DNA of 64,000 bases, from positions 3,601,501 through 3,665,500 of the forward strand of contig NZ_CP118108.1 in assembly GCF_028747985.1 (NCBI RefSeq), read 5' to 3'. Position 1 is the first letter of the stretch; every line of letters starts with the position of its first letter. Of this stretch, positions 52,837 to 60,689 are shown piece by piece. This DNA comes from Paenibacillus urinalis (GTDB taxonomy: Bacteria; Bacillota; Bacilli; Paenibacillales; Paenibacillaceae). The position numbers and the translations under genes were made by a program. The notes under the pieces are model-generated. The model saw only the letters and a list, made by a program, of their open reading frames with translations, was not told where the DNA came from and did not search any database.

Positions 52837-52851
52837 CTACTCACGCCCTCC

Positions 52852-53394
52852 CTATTGGACTCTAGTATTTGGAACAATGCTTCCGAGATACACCCAGCCT
52901 TCCTCTTCCTTGACGGTGTATTCATCAAGCGGCGCTGAAGCAACCTCCAGCTGCTTGCCTTCCTTCGTATAATGCGCACCATGACACGGACAGAAATATT
53001 CGTCTGGATATGTCGGGTTGTTATTGTAACGCACGGTACAACCCAGATGCTTGCAGATCGGTGATAAGGCGTATATGACTCCATCCTCACCTCTCCTGAT
53101 CCAGGCAACCAAGGACGAATTGCTAAGATACCAGCCATCTTGCTGTTTAAGCTCAAAAGTCACTTCCTGAGGCTCTTCCGTGACCTTACTCACTTCAATG
53201 ACTTTCACAAAATCGCCTTCATCGTCCTTCTGCAGTATCGGGTCTACAGCAAAACGGATCATCGGCAGAGCTGCACCCGCAGCCATGTAAGCCGTCGCAC
53301 CGCCCAAAGTGTAAGTTAGAAACTGTCTGCGTGACATCTCTTTACGACCGGGTGGTTTAGGCAGTTGGTGCTCTTTGTCTTTGTGATTGCTCAT
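52852..53394 (-). CDS. qcrA: Rieske iron-sulfur protein of the bc complex
   Basis: A 180-residue protein with a Tat-like N-terminus, SRRQFLTYTLGGATAYMAAG (21-40), which also forms the membrane anchor. The Rieske domain (about 85-180) has C114-K-H116-LGC119 and C135-P-C137-H138: Cys114/His116/Cys135/His138 bind the 2Fe-2S cluster, and Cys119/Cys137 can form the disulfide. The start is the ATG at 53394; the in-frame ATG 57 bases further up lacks a ribosome binding site. First gene of qcrABC, with a good promoter 80 bases upstream. Confidence 0.96.
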   Translation of the reverse strand: MSNHKDKEHQLPKPPGRKEMSRRQFLTYTLGGATAYMAAGAALPMIRFAVDPILQKDDEGDFVKVIEVSKVTEEPQEVTFELKQQDGWYLSNSSLVAWIRRGEDGVIYALSPICKHLGCTVRYNNNPTYPDEYFCPCHGAHYTKEGKQLEVASAPLDEYTVKEEEGWVYLGSIVPNTRVQ

Positions 53395-53471
53395 CCTCTT
53401 CCAACCCCCTTTTTCATCCAAATATTTCATTGTTCTTTTAAAATATTCCACAAATTACTAGGACATACATT

Positions 53472-53500
53472 ATCATATATTAGCCTCCATTGACCGTCAA
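53472..53500 (-). promoter_or_regulatory. qcrABC promoter
   Basis: TTGACG (53500-53495), 17-base spacer, TATGAT (53477-53472) on the minus strand. The predicted start near 53465 gives a leader of about 70 bases. Confidence 0.75.
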
Positions 53501-53503
53501 GAA

Positions 53504-53566
53504 TTTGTCACACATTTTAAAATAAAGAATGGAAGCGTTATATTGAAAATGTTGGTATTTTGTCAC
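53504..53566 (-). promoter_or_regulatory. Two TGTGACAAA repeats upstream of the qcr promoter
   Basis: TTTGTCACA occurs at 53504-53512, directly against the -35, and at 53558-53566, 54 bases further up. Minus-strand reading is TGTGACAAA. The spacing is close to five helical turns. Candidate sites for a ResD-, Rex- or CRP/FNR-type regulator. Confidence 0.45.
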
Positions 53567-53579
53567 AATTTATTTCAAG

Positions 53580-54032
53580 CTATTGTAATCCCCATAGTCG
53601 ATACACGTCACGATGTATTTTTTGTGACAATTGATTGATTTTTTCAGCTGACTCCTCCTTGCTCTTGCTCACTGAAATTTCACATTTAGGGAAAGTAAAT
53701 ATCAAATCTGAAGCAGTAACCACGGAGGGATTAATCTCTTGACCTATGCTCATGATGATGACAAACTTAAACCCGCTTGATTTCAATTGTCTGCATACAT
53801 CATTCAAGGACTCCTGATGCTCCTTCGCTGTATAATGGAATGCCGGATAGGTGACTACCCGTCCTTTGAATGGAATTTCTACGATATCAAGCAAATCTCT
53901 CAAATCTTCTAAAGCGCTTACAGCTTCAAGAGGCGATTCCTGTCCTGTCAGGCCTGTATATGGGATAATACATGTATCCAAGTATGGCTTCCATTCCATC
54001 CATTCGTCTTGACTGATCTCGCTGAATTTCAA
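53580..54032 (-). CDS. ypiF: DUF2487 family protein YpiF
   Basis: A 150-residue cytoplasmic protein matching YpiF: KFSEISQDEWMEWKPYLDTC (2-21), GQESPLEAVSALEDLRDLLD, KGRVVTYPAFHYT and IHRDVYRLWGL at the end. Its function is unknown. It precedes qcrA as in B. subtilis. The start is TTG at 54032, after AGGGAGGAATACTGGCC. A TATAAT-like -10 (TTATAATAG) lies about 45 bases upstream of it. Confidence 0.85.
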   Translation of the reverse strand: MKFSEISQDEWMEWKPYLDTCIIPYTGLTGQESPLEAVSALEDLRDLLDIVEIPFKGRVVTYPAFHYTAKEHQESLNDVCRQLKSSGFKFVIIMSIGQEINPSVVTASDLIFTFPKCEISVSKSKEESAEKINQLSQKIHRDVYRLWGLQ

Positions 54033-54138
54033 GGCCAGTATTCCTCCCTATCGTTTGTGTTATTTTCCCTCTATTATAAAGCTAGTCTTCACCCGTTGGG
54101 AAGAGCTTCAATTCATTGAATGATTTATTATAAAAAGC

Positions 54139-54191
54139 AAAAAAACCCACTTATTATATGGGTAGACTCCAGCCATATAGTAAGTAGGGTT
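54139..54191 (-). terminator. Terminator of the IDEAL-domain gene
   Basis: A long stem of about 18 bp (AACCCACTTATTATATGG with its partner, one bulge and one G-U) around an 11-base loop, followed on the minus strand by seven Ts. Confidence 0.88.
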
Positions 54192-54251
54192 GACTAAATC
54201 AGTTGTGAAATTGATTTAGGTTATAGGCAAAATATGACTTGCTTGCGTTTG

Positions 54252-54431
54252 TTAGTTAATTAATCTCAGTTCATCCGTCAGGTTACGAAAAGCCACTTCA
54301 TCCCCCGATGCCAGTGCTTTATCAATTTCATCCAAGAGCTTTTCACTTCGATGTTTCTTTAACGCCTCGTCCCACACCATCTCAGCAGCCAGTCCTAACA
54401 TGACCTCGTAAGTAACTTTCATTTTATCCAT
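54252..54431 (-). CDS. Small IDEAL-domain protein
   Basis: A 59-residue protein that consists of little more than an IDEAL domain: AAEMVWDEALKKHRSEKLLD, then EIDKALASGDEVAFRNLTDEL. In B. subtilis this domain closes YpiB, whose gene sits next to ypiF; here the rest of YpiB is missing, so this is a stand-alone version in the same location. Start ATG at 54431 after TGGAGGTGCATCCT; the TTG at 54446 overlaps the ribosome binding site. Role unknown; IDEAL domains are thought to mediate protein contacts. Confidence 0.82.
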   Translation of the reverse strand: MDKMKVTYEVMLGLAAEMVWDEALKKHRSEKLLDEIDKALASGDEVAFRNLTDELRLIN

Positions 54432-54482
54432 AGGATGCACCTCCAACCAATTGTTTGTTTAATCAAATTTCTGTTCCGATCA

Positions 54483-55574
54483 TTAAAGAAGGATAATATG
54501 GGAGCTGGATACTTTACTCCCCCAGGCCGTTATTTGTATAACCTGCCCTTCCTGCTCGGTATCTCCGCATCGGATCATCCCCAAATGCAAGAGCATCTGT
54601 AATATGCGCTGCGTAAAAACGACTTCCTTGGAATCATAGTAGAACGGATGTACCAAATCCCCTATGCTCTCCAATAGCGATGATACTGTGACCCACCTCT
54701 CAGCACACCTGCCAATCCAATAAACGACGGATGCTACATTAGGTATAGCCCCTTTATACTGTCTTAACCAAAAGCGGAATAGCTGTATCATCTCTTCTTC
54801 CCGCGCTGTCTCCATCGATGCTCTGCCCTCTGTAGTCAGTTCAAGCAGCCCATTATGTTCAGTTACATATCGACGATGATACGCGTAGTCGTACAGCAGA
54901 GCTAATCGGTCTGGGTATTCTTTGTAAGTACGGCCATATCCAAAGCGCCAGCCGCCCTTTCCGAGAAGAGGTTCCTGAATGTTCAGAAATTCCATCAGCT
55001 GTTGTTGAGTTCGCCTGTACATAAATCCTTCCTGATTCAAAGGGATCTCATATTGATCAACGAACTTTAGCATCTGTCTGAGATCCTCGGCAAGCAAGTG
55101 GTGTTCATCTCGATATGCAGAGGGTTCATTTATGTTTACCATCATCTGTTTAAATCTTTCCTGCAATATGCGAAGAAATTTAAGTTTTAGATCATTAGGT
55201 ACTTGATACAAATACCGGGTCTGATGAGTCGAGCCATTAAATAACCATCCGGACTTGGTGAAATGGACAATAATATCTCTAAAATAAGAGCCGGGTTGTC
55301 CACCCTTCGGATCAATGGCTTGTCTAGCCAGCGCAGTGAGCTCTTCCATACTGAACCTGGCTCTTGTGTCGAACAACAACGCATTCAAAAAACAAAGATG
55401 TCCGATCGGAAGCTTCTCCACCTGTTCTTCAACAAAGGATTTGCTGCCTAACGTAATTAAGATGCTCTGAATCAATTCATGTTTTGAATTGGTCTTGCTT
55501 GAGCATTCATAATGGTTCGCAATGCGGTTCAGCTGACCGATATCGGCATATGTGAGAAGATCCGCTAAATTCAT
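54483..55574 (-). CDS. Unrecognised 363-residue protein, probably winged-helix repeats
   Basis: A soluble protein I cannot name. It is mainly helical; segments such as GQLNRIANHYECSSKTNSKH (about 16-35), RFSMEELTALARQAI (about 75), MIQLFRFWLRQYKGA and VVFTQRILQMLLHLGMIRC near the end look like winged-helix units, as in the N-terminal parts of XPB/Ssl2-like helicases, but no helicase motif is present. Start ATG at 55574, after GAGGCGATGGAACA; an ATG 30 bases upstream is possible. It sits between the phosphatase terminator and the IDEAL gene, so it probably begins a two-gene unit. Confidence 0.7.
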   Translation of the reverse strand: MNLADLLTYADIGQLNRIANHYECSSKTNSKHELIQSILITLGSKSFVEEQVEKLPIGHLCFLNALLFDTRARFSMEELTALARQAIDPKGGQPGSYFRDIIVHFTKSGWLFNGSTHQTRYLYQVPNDLKLKFLRILQERFKQMMVNINEPSAYRDEHHLLAEDLRQMLKFVDQYEIPLNQEGFMYRRTQQQLMEFLNIQEPLLGKGGWRFGYGRTYKEYPDRLALLYDYAYHRRYVTEHNGLLELTTEGRASMETAREEEMIQLFRFWLRQYKGAIPNVASVVYWIGRCAERWVTVSSLLESIGDLVHPFYYDSKEVVFTQRILQMLLHLGMIRCGDTEQEGQVIQITAWGSKVSSSHIILL

Positions 55575-55637
55575 TGTTCCATCGCCTCGCCGTTTTACTA
55601 CCATTATGGGAATTATTACAACATTTATTCCAAAATC

Positions 55638-55670
55638 GCAAAAAAAATAACCCGAATATTATCGGGTTAC
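55638..55670 (-). terminator. Terminator of the sigW operon
   Basis: AACCCGATA and TATTCGGGTT form a stem around a very short loop, followed by ATTTTTTTT on the minus strand, ten bases after the phosphatase stop. Confidence 0.88.
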
Positions 55671-55679
55671 CGCTTAAAC

Positions 55680-56279
55680 CTATTTCTTGTTAACAGAATC
55701 TGCTGCTAGTAAATGCTTCGTGCAATTATACAATAGCGGGTTCCAATCCGACTCCGACTTCTCCAGAATCGTTAGTGATAAATTGCCGATCCGCTCAGAA
55801 TATTGATCTTCATACAGAGCTCTGTACAACTGAGCAAGCAGTGCACCGTGGGATATCACAAGAATATGATGATCAGGGTATTGCTCTGCTAAGTCATGCA
55901 TGAAGGATAGGATTCTTGCCTGCATTGCGGGTTCTTTCTCTTGACCCAGATCCTGCAGGTTCCAGTCGGTCCCCCATTTCGCTTCACGTTCCAGAGCAGT
56001 AAGTCCTTCAGCCTGGCCAAAGGATCTTTCTTTGAGGCGCTCATCTGGCGGAAGCATAGGTGTACTCAAAATACCAGAAATGATCTCACCTGTCTCCTGC
56101 GCACGTGACAATCCGCTGGTAATGATATAATCCCACTTGTAAGGTTCCTCAAGAAGTCTGTTACCCAGCAGTCTTGCTTGCTGCCTGCCTTCCTCGTTCA
56201 GCGGAATATCACTTTGACCTTGTATACGACCTAGTACATTCCAGTCAGTCAATCCATGACGAATAAGACCTATTCTCAT
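55680..56279 (-). CDS. Histidine phosphatase (phosphoglycerate mutase-like)
   Basis: A 199-residue phosphatase of branch 1. The phospho-acceptor motif is IGLIRHGLTDWNVLGRIQGQ (3-22; His9), the second His is in LVISHGALLAQ (about 150), and DIPLNEEGRQQARLLG follows the first. The start is the ATG at 56279, six bases after AAGGGAG; the ORF could extend upstream only inside rsiW. The start shares ATGA with the rsiW stop, so it is third in sigW-rsiW-phosphatase. Substrate unknown; coupling to a sigma operon is uncommon and suggests an envelope or sugar-phosphate role. Confidence 0.85.
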   Translation of the reverse strand: MRIGLIRHGLTDWNVLGRIQGQSDIPLNEEGRQQARLLGNRLLEEPYKWDYIITSGLSRAQETGEIISGILSTPMLPPDERLKERSFGQAEGLTALEREAKWGTDWNLQDLGQEKEPAMQARILSFMHDLAEQYPDHHILVISHGALLAQLYRALYEDQYSERIGNLSLTILEKSESDWNPLLYNCTKHLLAADSVNKK

Positions 56280-56899
56280 TGCTTGCTCCCTTCTCGAGAA
56301 GTGATCGCCCGTCCATGATGTATGCGGCGAAGAGAGAATAACGCCACTCCCAGAGCAATTAAAGACAGTATCATCCAATGCTCAGGATAAGCCTTCATTC
56401 CAACAACCAATGGTTCCATTATACCGCTTGTTCTACTTTCATCATGATGCCAGATAGATAACGATGTGGAAGTACTCGCTACAGCCGTCGGAACGATACC
56501 CGATTGCTGCTTCGCAGCTTCTCCCATGTCAGAGCCCAGACTTGAAGTCATAAAGACAACACTGCACAAGAACAAAGCCAGACATGCAGATATCCAAATA
56601 GATAACCGATGATTCACCGTCTGTGGCAACAATGGATAGGTTCTCACATCGCTCTTCTGAATATTCGGATTATCCTTATAGATCCGTTCCATAACTTTGG
56701 CGTGCATGGATTGGATCTTCTTCTCAGGTATTTGTTCAGCAGTCATAGGGATCAGCTCATACAACTCAGTCCATTCCTCATACTCTGTCCTGCATGCTTT
56801 ACATCCCTGAATATGCTGCGTAAATTCTAGCTTTATTGGGTGATGTGCAGGCAGATCCCAAATCATTGCCATATGCTCTCGGGCATCGCTGCAATTCAT
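56276..56899 (-). CDS. rsiW: Zinc-type anti-sigma factor (RsiW-like)
   Basis: A 207-residue protein. The cytoplasmic N-terminal anti-sigma domain carries the zinc motif HIQGCKAC (H-x3-C-x2-C, about 29-36) and an upstream CSDAREH Cys/His pair. Two membrane segments are visible, at about 102-123 (WISACLALFLCSVVFMTS) and 180-198 (LSLIALGVALFSL), whereas RsiW has one, so this is a related but different topology. It overlaps sigW by 4 bases and the phosphatase by 4. It should hold SigW inactive until proteolysis at the membrane. Confidence 0.85.
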   Translation of the reverse strand: MNCSDAREHMAMIWDLPAHHPIKLEFTQHIQGCKACRTEYEEWTELYELIPMTAEQIPEKKIQSMHAKVMERIYKDNPNIQKSDVRTYPLLPQTVNHRLSIWISACLALFLCSVVFMTSSLGSDMGEAAKQQSGIVPTAVASTSTSLSIWHHDESRTSGIMEPLVVGMKAYPEHWMILSLIALGVALFSLRRIHHGRAITSREGSKQ

Positions 56900-57489
56900 T
56901 GATTCTTCATCCCCTCGTATTCCTCGTAAATCGGTTCAAAGAAATAAGACTGCAATTGATTCTTGACACTCATTCGAGCACGAAACAACAAGGATTTAAC
57001 AGAACTTACGGTCTGTCCTAAAATATTTGATATTTCTTGATAGTCTAGTTGGTCATACTCTCTTAAAATGATTGCAGTACGCTGCTTGTCAGGCAAATTG
57101 TTGATCGCTTCACGCACCTTCACAACGCGTTCACTCGTAAGCATCGCCTGTTCAGGCGCAGTGTCTGCAGAAGCGATTGGCATGAAGCCGCTCTCTTCCA
57201 GTGGAATATTTGCAGTTCGTTGTTTGCGAAGCTCGCTAAGAACCGTATTTCTAGCAATAGTATACACCCATGTAGAGAAGGATGCATCAATTTCACGGAA
57301 AGAATGCAAGCTCCGGTAAGCTTTGTAAAAAGTTTCAGATACTAGATCTTCAGCTAAATGTTCAAGCCCTGAACTTCTCAACATGTGATATACAAATGCA
57401 TACATTTTACGCTCATAACGCTTCATCAATTCTGAATATAAATCAATATTCCCCTCTTTAATCTCCTTGATCAGCTCTGAATCATCCAT
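56896..57489 (-). CDS. sigW: ECF sigma factor of the SigW type
   Basis: A 197-residue sigma factor. Region 2 (about 20-90) has LYSELMKRYERKMYAFVYHM, LAEDLVSETFYKAYRSLHSF and the DASFSTWVYTIARNTVLSEL promoter-melting part; region 4 (about 130-185) has LPDKQRTAIILREYDQLDYQE and VSSVKSLLFRARM. SigW controls envelope-stress and antimicrobial-resistance genes in Bacillus. The ribosome binding site AAGGAGG is a rather long 12 bases from the ATG at 57489. I did not find a clear TGAAAC-N16-CGTA autoregulatory promoter upstream, so SigW identity rests on protein similarity and on the rsiW partner. Confidence 0.85.
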   Translation of the reverse strand: MDDSELIKEIKEGNIDLYSELMKRYERKMYAFVYHMLRSSGLEHLAEDLVSETFYKAYRSLHSFREIDASFSTWVYTIARNTVLSELRKQRTANIPLEESGFMPIASADTAPEQAMLTSERVVKVREAINNLPDKQRTAIILREYDQLDYQEISNILGQTVSSVKSLLFRARMSVKNQLQSYFFEPIYEEYEGMKNQ

Positions 57490-58046
57490 TAGGCCTATGC
57501 TCCTCCTTGCCTATCCTTAGCCTGCTCCCATGTAAGGCATCTAAGAACAACTTATAAGTAAATTGGGATCACGCATTTCTATAATTACATCTAACAATTC
57601 GTTATGAAGATAGACCGTATGAAACGGTATGACATATTGTGTTTGAAAGGAATTTCACACCTTAATCTAAATTGAAAAATTATAAATAAATGACAGAAAT
57701 GTAATGGTCGTTAGGAGCCGCAGCATGTTCTTGCTGTATATTTCCATCCCATATGTAGTAACACTTTCCTAAACATGACTTTATGACCAAGGAACATTAT
57801 ACCATACAACCGACCATAGTTTCCCAATAAAATAGTTAAATTTTTGTAAACTTCAGTTACAACATTACTTTCAGCCTAGGTCAGCCTCTTTTTCATATCC
57901 CATCTTTTGAAATCCCACTAAATTAGTGACGGAATTGAACTGGAAATAGTTGCAGGTAAATTGGAATTTAATTTTTCTGATGAAGCGATATCACGATTTT
58001 TAGTGGGGTTGTGAACTGGATCGCACAGAAGAAATATATAATATAC
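57490..58046. other. Non-coding region upstream of sigW
   Basis: No ORF of credible quality in about 550 AT-rich bases. The only structured element near sigW is ACCGT-ATGAA-ACGGT (57614-57628), an interrupted dyad about 125 bases before the start. Short stretches (for example GAAGCGAT at 57980 and 58117) recur and may mark decayed sequence. The sigW promoter must lie here but was not identified. Confidence 0.4.
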
Positions 58047-58072
58047 AAAAAAAGCCGCTCTTTATGAGCGAC
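58047..58072 (-). terminator. Second, downstream terminator of the small-RNA locus
   Basis: GTCGCTC and GAGCGGC (one G-U pair) around 5 bases, followed by TTTTTTTG on the minus strand, about 105 bases beyond the first terminator. Confidence 0.75.
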
Positions 58073-58176
58073 TCTTCAATATTGAATAATTTAGACGATG
58101 TAACGAAAGGTTCACTGAAGCGATTGACGCATGATACTGATTCATTTTTGCTGGGATAAAATTTCCACACTTCTAA

Positions 58177-58209
58177 CAAAAAAAAGAGGCCGTGAACCGA
58201 GTTCACGAC
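58177..58209 (-). terminator. Terminator of the small-RNA candidate
   Basis: GTCGTGAAC and GTTCACGGC (one G-U pair) with a 3-base loop, followed by CTCTTTTTTTT on the minus strand. Confidence 0.9.
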
Positions 58210-58270
58210 CCGTTGCCCATTTTCAGAGCAACTCAGTTATTGGATAGGAGTGGAGAGAAACCATACTGTA
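58178..58270 (-). ncRNA. Strong candidate for a small regulatory RNA of about 92 bases
   Basis: A transcript defined by a perfect sigma-A promoter (58304-58276) and an intrinsic terminator (58177-58209). From 5' to 3' it shows a pyrimidine-rich single-stranded stretch (GGTTTCTCTCCACTCCTATCC), a small hairpin GTTGC/GCAAC and the terminator stem. It has no ATG preceded by a ribosome binding site. The pyrimidine stretch is complementary to ribosome binding sites, as in C-rich antisense-type regulators of Gram-positive bacteria. It has 10 perfect bases of complementarity with the proA ribosome binding site at 22539-22548. No known RNA family was recognised. Confidence 0.7.
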
Positions 58271-58275
58271 CTTTT

Positions 58276-58304
58276 ATTATATGTATACGTTTTCATTTTG
58301 TCAA
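58276..58304 (-). promoter_or_regulatory. Perfect-consensus sigma-A promoter
   Basis: TTGACA (58304-58299), exactly 17 bases, TATAAT (58281-58276) on the minus strand. Both hexamers match the consensus at every base. Confidence 0.92.
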
Positions 58305-58420
58305 CCATTATTATACATTAATTTATTTTCTTGTTCATTTGCTCAGTTAAAGCGATTTTATTAGGTTTAAAAACCATGTAGAAGGCAATATAAAAAGCCA
58401 GAAAGCCGCTTGCACGCTTC

Positions 58421-59533
58421 CTAGCTTCTAACGGTGTAATTCTGGGAGATCAGCAGCTGTGCCGCACGCTCCATGTCCTCTTCCTGCCTGAATGACAGCC
58501 TTAAGATCCCCGGCACGTCCTCCCGGCTCTCGATAATTTGCATGTTGCTCAAATTGATAGCCGCTGTACCTAGCTCTGTTGCAATCCTGCCAATAATACC
58601 TGGCGTATCCGGTACATCAATATAAATATCAAACAATGAGGTAATAACACCTTTTCTTCTCTCTGGCAGCTGATTACGAAACGCACCTGCAGACCGGAAT
58701 GCTTCTTCAATCGCTTCCCCATTTTGATGCTCTATTATATCCGTAAACCGCTGAATCTGCATATTCCAATCCTTGAACAATCGCAGAAGCACTTCCCGAT
58801 TACTTAACAATATATCTCTCCATACAAGAGGATCACTGGATGCAATCCGGGTTATATCCCTGAAGCCTCCGGCAGCAAGCAGCTGATACAGCGGCTCTGC
58901 CTCGTTATACCCGCTGACCTGATTGACCAGAGCTACAGCGATAATATGCGGCAAATGACTGATGGCTCCGACGATATCATCATGATGCTTCGGATCAACT
59001 CGAATGACCTGTGCCTTCGTATGGGTAAGCAGCTCCTTGAGCGAATTGTACACATGCTCAGGAATTCCTTCTAAAGGAGTTAATACATAATATGCATTCT
59101 CAAACAGCAAAGCCGAAGCCGCTTCAACACCCGATCTTTCAGAGCCAGCCATGGGATGCCCGCCAATAAAATAGGCATCCTGAAAATCAAGCGATTTTGC
59201 GGCTGAGGTAATCGAAGCTTTGGTGCTTCCCACATCTGTAATGATGCAGCCTTTCTTAAGTGGAAGCTTGCTAAGTAGTTCAAGATAGTAATTCAGCATG
59301 CCCACCGGTACGCTTAAAAATATATAATCCGCATCCATAGCCGCTTCTTCAATTGACAACGTTACTTCATCCAATACTCCACTCTGCATGTATCGCTCCT
59401 GGAGTGCAGGCTCGTGAGCATATCCTACGACGGTAATTCCGGGTTTTCCTCTGAAACACAAGGCAAGGGACCCACCAATGAGTCCCACCCCGAAAATGGC
59501 TATTTTTTGTGTATGATTGTCTGATTCATTCAT
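58421..59533 (-). CDS. tyrA: Prephenate dehydrogenase with ACT domain
   Basis: A 370-residue NAD-dependent enzyme of tyrosine synthesis. The Rossmann motif is IAIFGVGLIGGSLALCF (about 11-27); the catalytic region has TDVGSTKASI and FIGGHPMAGSERSGVEAA (His at about 131-134), SHLPHIIAVAL follows, and the C-terminal ACT domain (about 298-368) gives feedback control by tyrosine. ATG at 59533, 10 bases after hisC. In B. subtilis aroE follows tyrA; here the next minus-strand unit is the small RNA and then sigW. Confidence 0.95.
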   Translation of the reverse strand: MNESDNHTQKIAIFGVGLIGGSLALCFRGKPGITVVGYAHEPALQERYMQSGVLDEVTLSIEEAAMDADYIFLSVPVGMLNYYLELLSKLPLKKGCIITDVGSTKASITSAAKSLDFQDAYFIGGHPMAGSERSGVEAASALLFENAYYVLTPLEGIPEHVYNSLKELLTHTKAQVIRVDPKHHDDIVGAISHLPHIIAVALVNQVSGYNEAEPLYQLLAAGGFRDITRIASSDPLVWRDILLSNREVLLRLFKDWNMQIQRFTDIIEHQNGEAIEEAFRSAGAFRNQLPERRKGVITSLFDIYIDVPDTPGIIGRIATELGTAAINLSNMQIIESREDVPGILRLSFRQEEDMERAAQLLISQNYTVRS

Positions 59534-59542
59534 AAGCAGCCG

Positions 59543-60640
59543 TTACACTCCAGTAGTTTCAGCCTTCAGCACATATTCCAGCGCCTTGATGAAAGCCTCG
59601 TTCTGCTCTTTGGTACCAATAGAAACTCGGATATAGGCAGGATAGACTTGAAAACCAGGACGAACAATAATCCCTTGTCTCAGCAACGCATCAAACATCT
59701 CACCTGCTGGTCTGCCTGCATCAACCATTATAAAGTTGCCATGTGTTGCATAGTAGTGGAGTCCCAGACGCTCGAATTCGCCCTGTAAATACGTTACTCC
59801 TTCACGGTTCAAGTCACGGCATTGCGTAACAAAGGCCTGATCACTCAGGGCTGCACGGGCTGCGGACTGTCCTAATCGATTCGTATTAAACGGTTCTCTA
59901 ACCTTATTGATGAGCGAGATTATCTCAGGCTGTGCGACACCGTAGCCAATGCGAAGCGCAGCAAGTCCATATATTTTAGAGAAAGTGCGCAGCACCACAA
60001 GATTAGCGTATTTAGCGAGAAGAGGAATCGTTTGCGGATACGCTGCATCCGTGACGTACTCATAATATGCTTCATCAAGAACGACCATTACATCCTGCGG
60101 CACCCGGTCCAGGAAAGATACGAGCTCAGCTTCAGATACAATCGTTCCCGTTGGATTGTTCGGATTACATACCCAGATGATCTTCGTCTTTGAGGTTACT
60201 TTCTCCAGCATTCCTTCAAGATCATGTTTGCCTTCAACCAGCGGAACCTCTATGCTTACCGCACCTTCAATATCAGCATTGCTCTTATAAACGGAGAATG
60301 TCTGGTCGGCCATAATTGTCTCATCCCCGCTCACAAGGAACGCTCTAGTAATGAGGGCAATGACTTCATCCGAGCCTGCACCGAAAATAATCTGCTCTCT
60401 GCCTACGTTAAGATGTTCAGCCAGATCAGCAGTCAAATCTCCAGCGCTTCCATCAGGATAAATACTCAAATTCATCAGCTCAGCCTGTATTGCTTCTCTT
60501 GCTTTTGGTGAGCTGCCATAAGGGTTCTCATTGGAGGCCAGCTTGATCACTTCGCTTAACCCTAGTTCACGTTTGACTTCTTCAATGGGCTTCCCTGGTT
60601 TATAGACGGGTATGTTAACGATCTGTGATTTAGGTTTCAA
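59543..60640 (-). CDS. hisC: Histidinol-phosphate (and aromatic) aminotransferase
   Basis: A 365-residue fold-type I PLP enzyme. Motifs: KLASNENPYGSSPKAREAIQ (about 34-53), GAGSDEVIALITRAFL, VCNPNNPTGTIVS, the PLP-binding region LDEAYYEYV, and the Lys in RTFSKIYGLAALRIGYG (about 225). In the Bacillus trp-his-tyr cluster this enzyme serves both histidine and Tyr/Phe synthesis. The start is TTG at 60640, seven bases after GAGGAGGGGC. It follows trpA by 49 bases. Confidence 0.95.
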   Translation of the reverse strand: MKPKSQIVNIPVYKPGKPIEEVKRELGLSEVIKLASNENPYGSSPKAREAIQAELMNLSIYPDGSAGDLTADLAEHLNVGREQIIFGAGSDEVIALITRAFLVSGDETIMADQTFSVYKSNADIEGAVSIEVPLVEGKHDLEGMLEKVTSKTKIIWVCNPNNPTGTIVSEAELVSFLDRVPQDVMVVLDEAYYEYVTDAAYPQTIPLLAKYANLVVLRTFSKIYGLAALRIGYGVAQPEIISLINKVREPFNTNRLGQSAARAALSDQAFVTQCRDLNREGVTYLQGEFERLGLHYYATHGNFIMVDAGRPAGEMFDALLRQGIIVRPGFQVYPAYIRVSIGTKEQNEAFIKALEYVLKAETTGV

Positions 60641-60689
60641 TGTTAAAGCCCCTCCTCTGTATGCTTAATAAGAATAGCTGCAGCATTCG

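Noticed and set aside
57490..57720. SigW autoregulatory promoter
   Set aside because: TGAAAT occurs on the minus strand but no CGTA box follows at 15-17 bases; the TGAAAC at 57620 is on the wrong strand.
58000..58206. 68-codon minus-strand frame downstream of the small-RNA candidate
   Set aside because: It begins inside the terminator hairpin, crosses a second terminator and has no domain or ribosome binding site.
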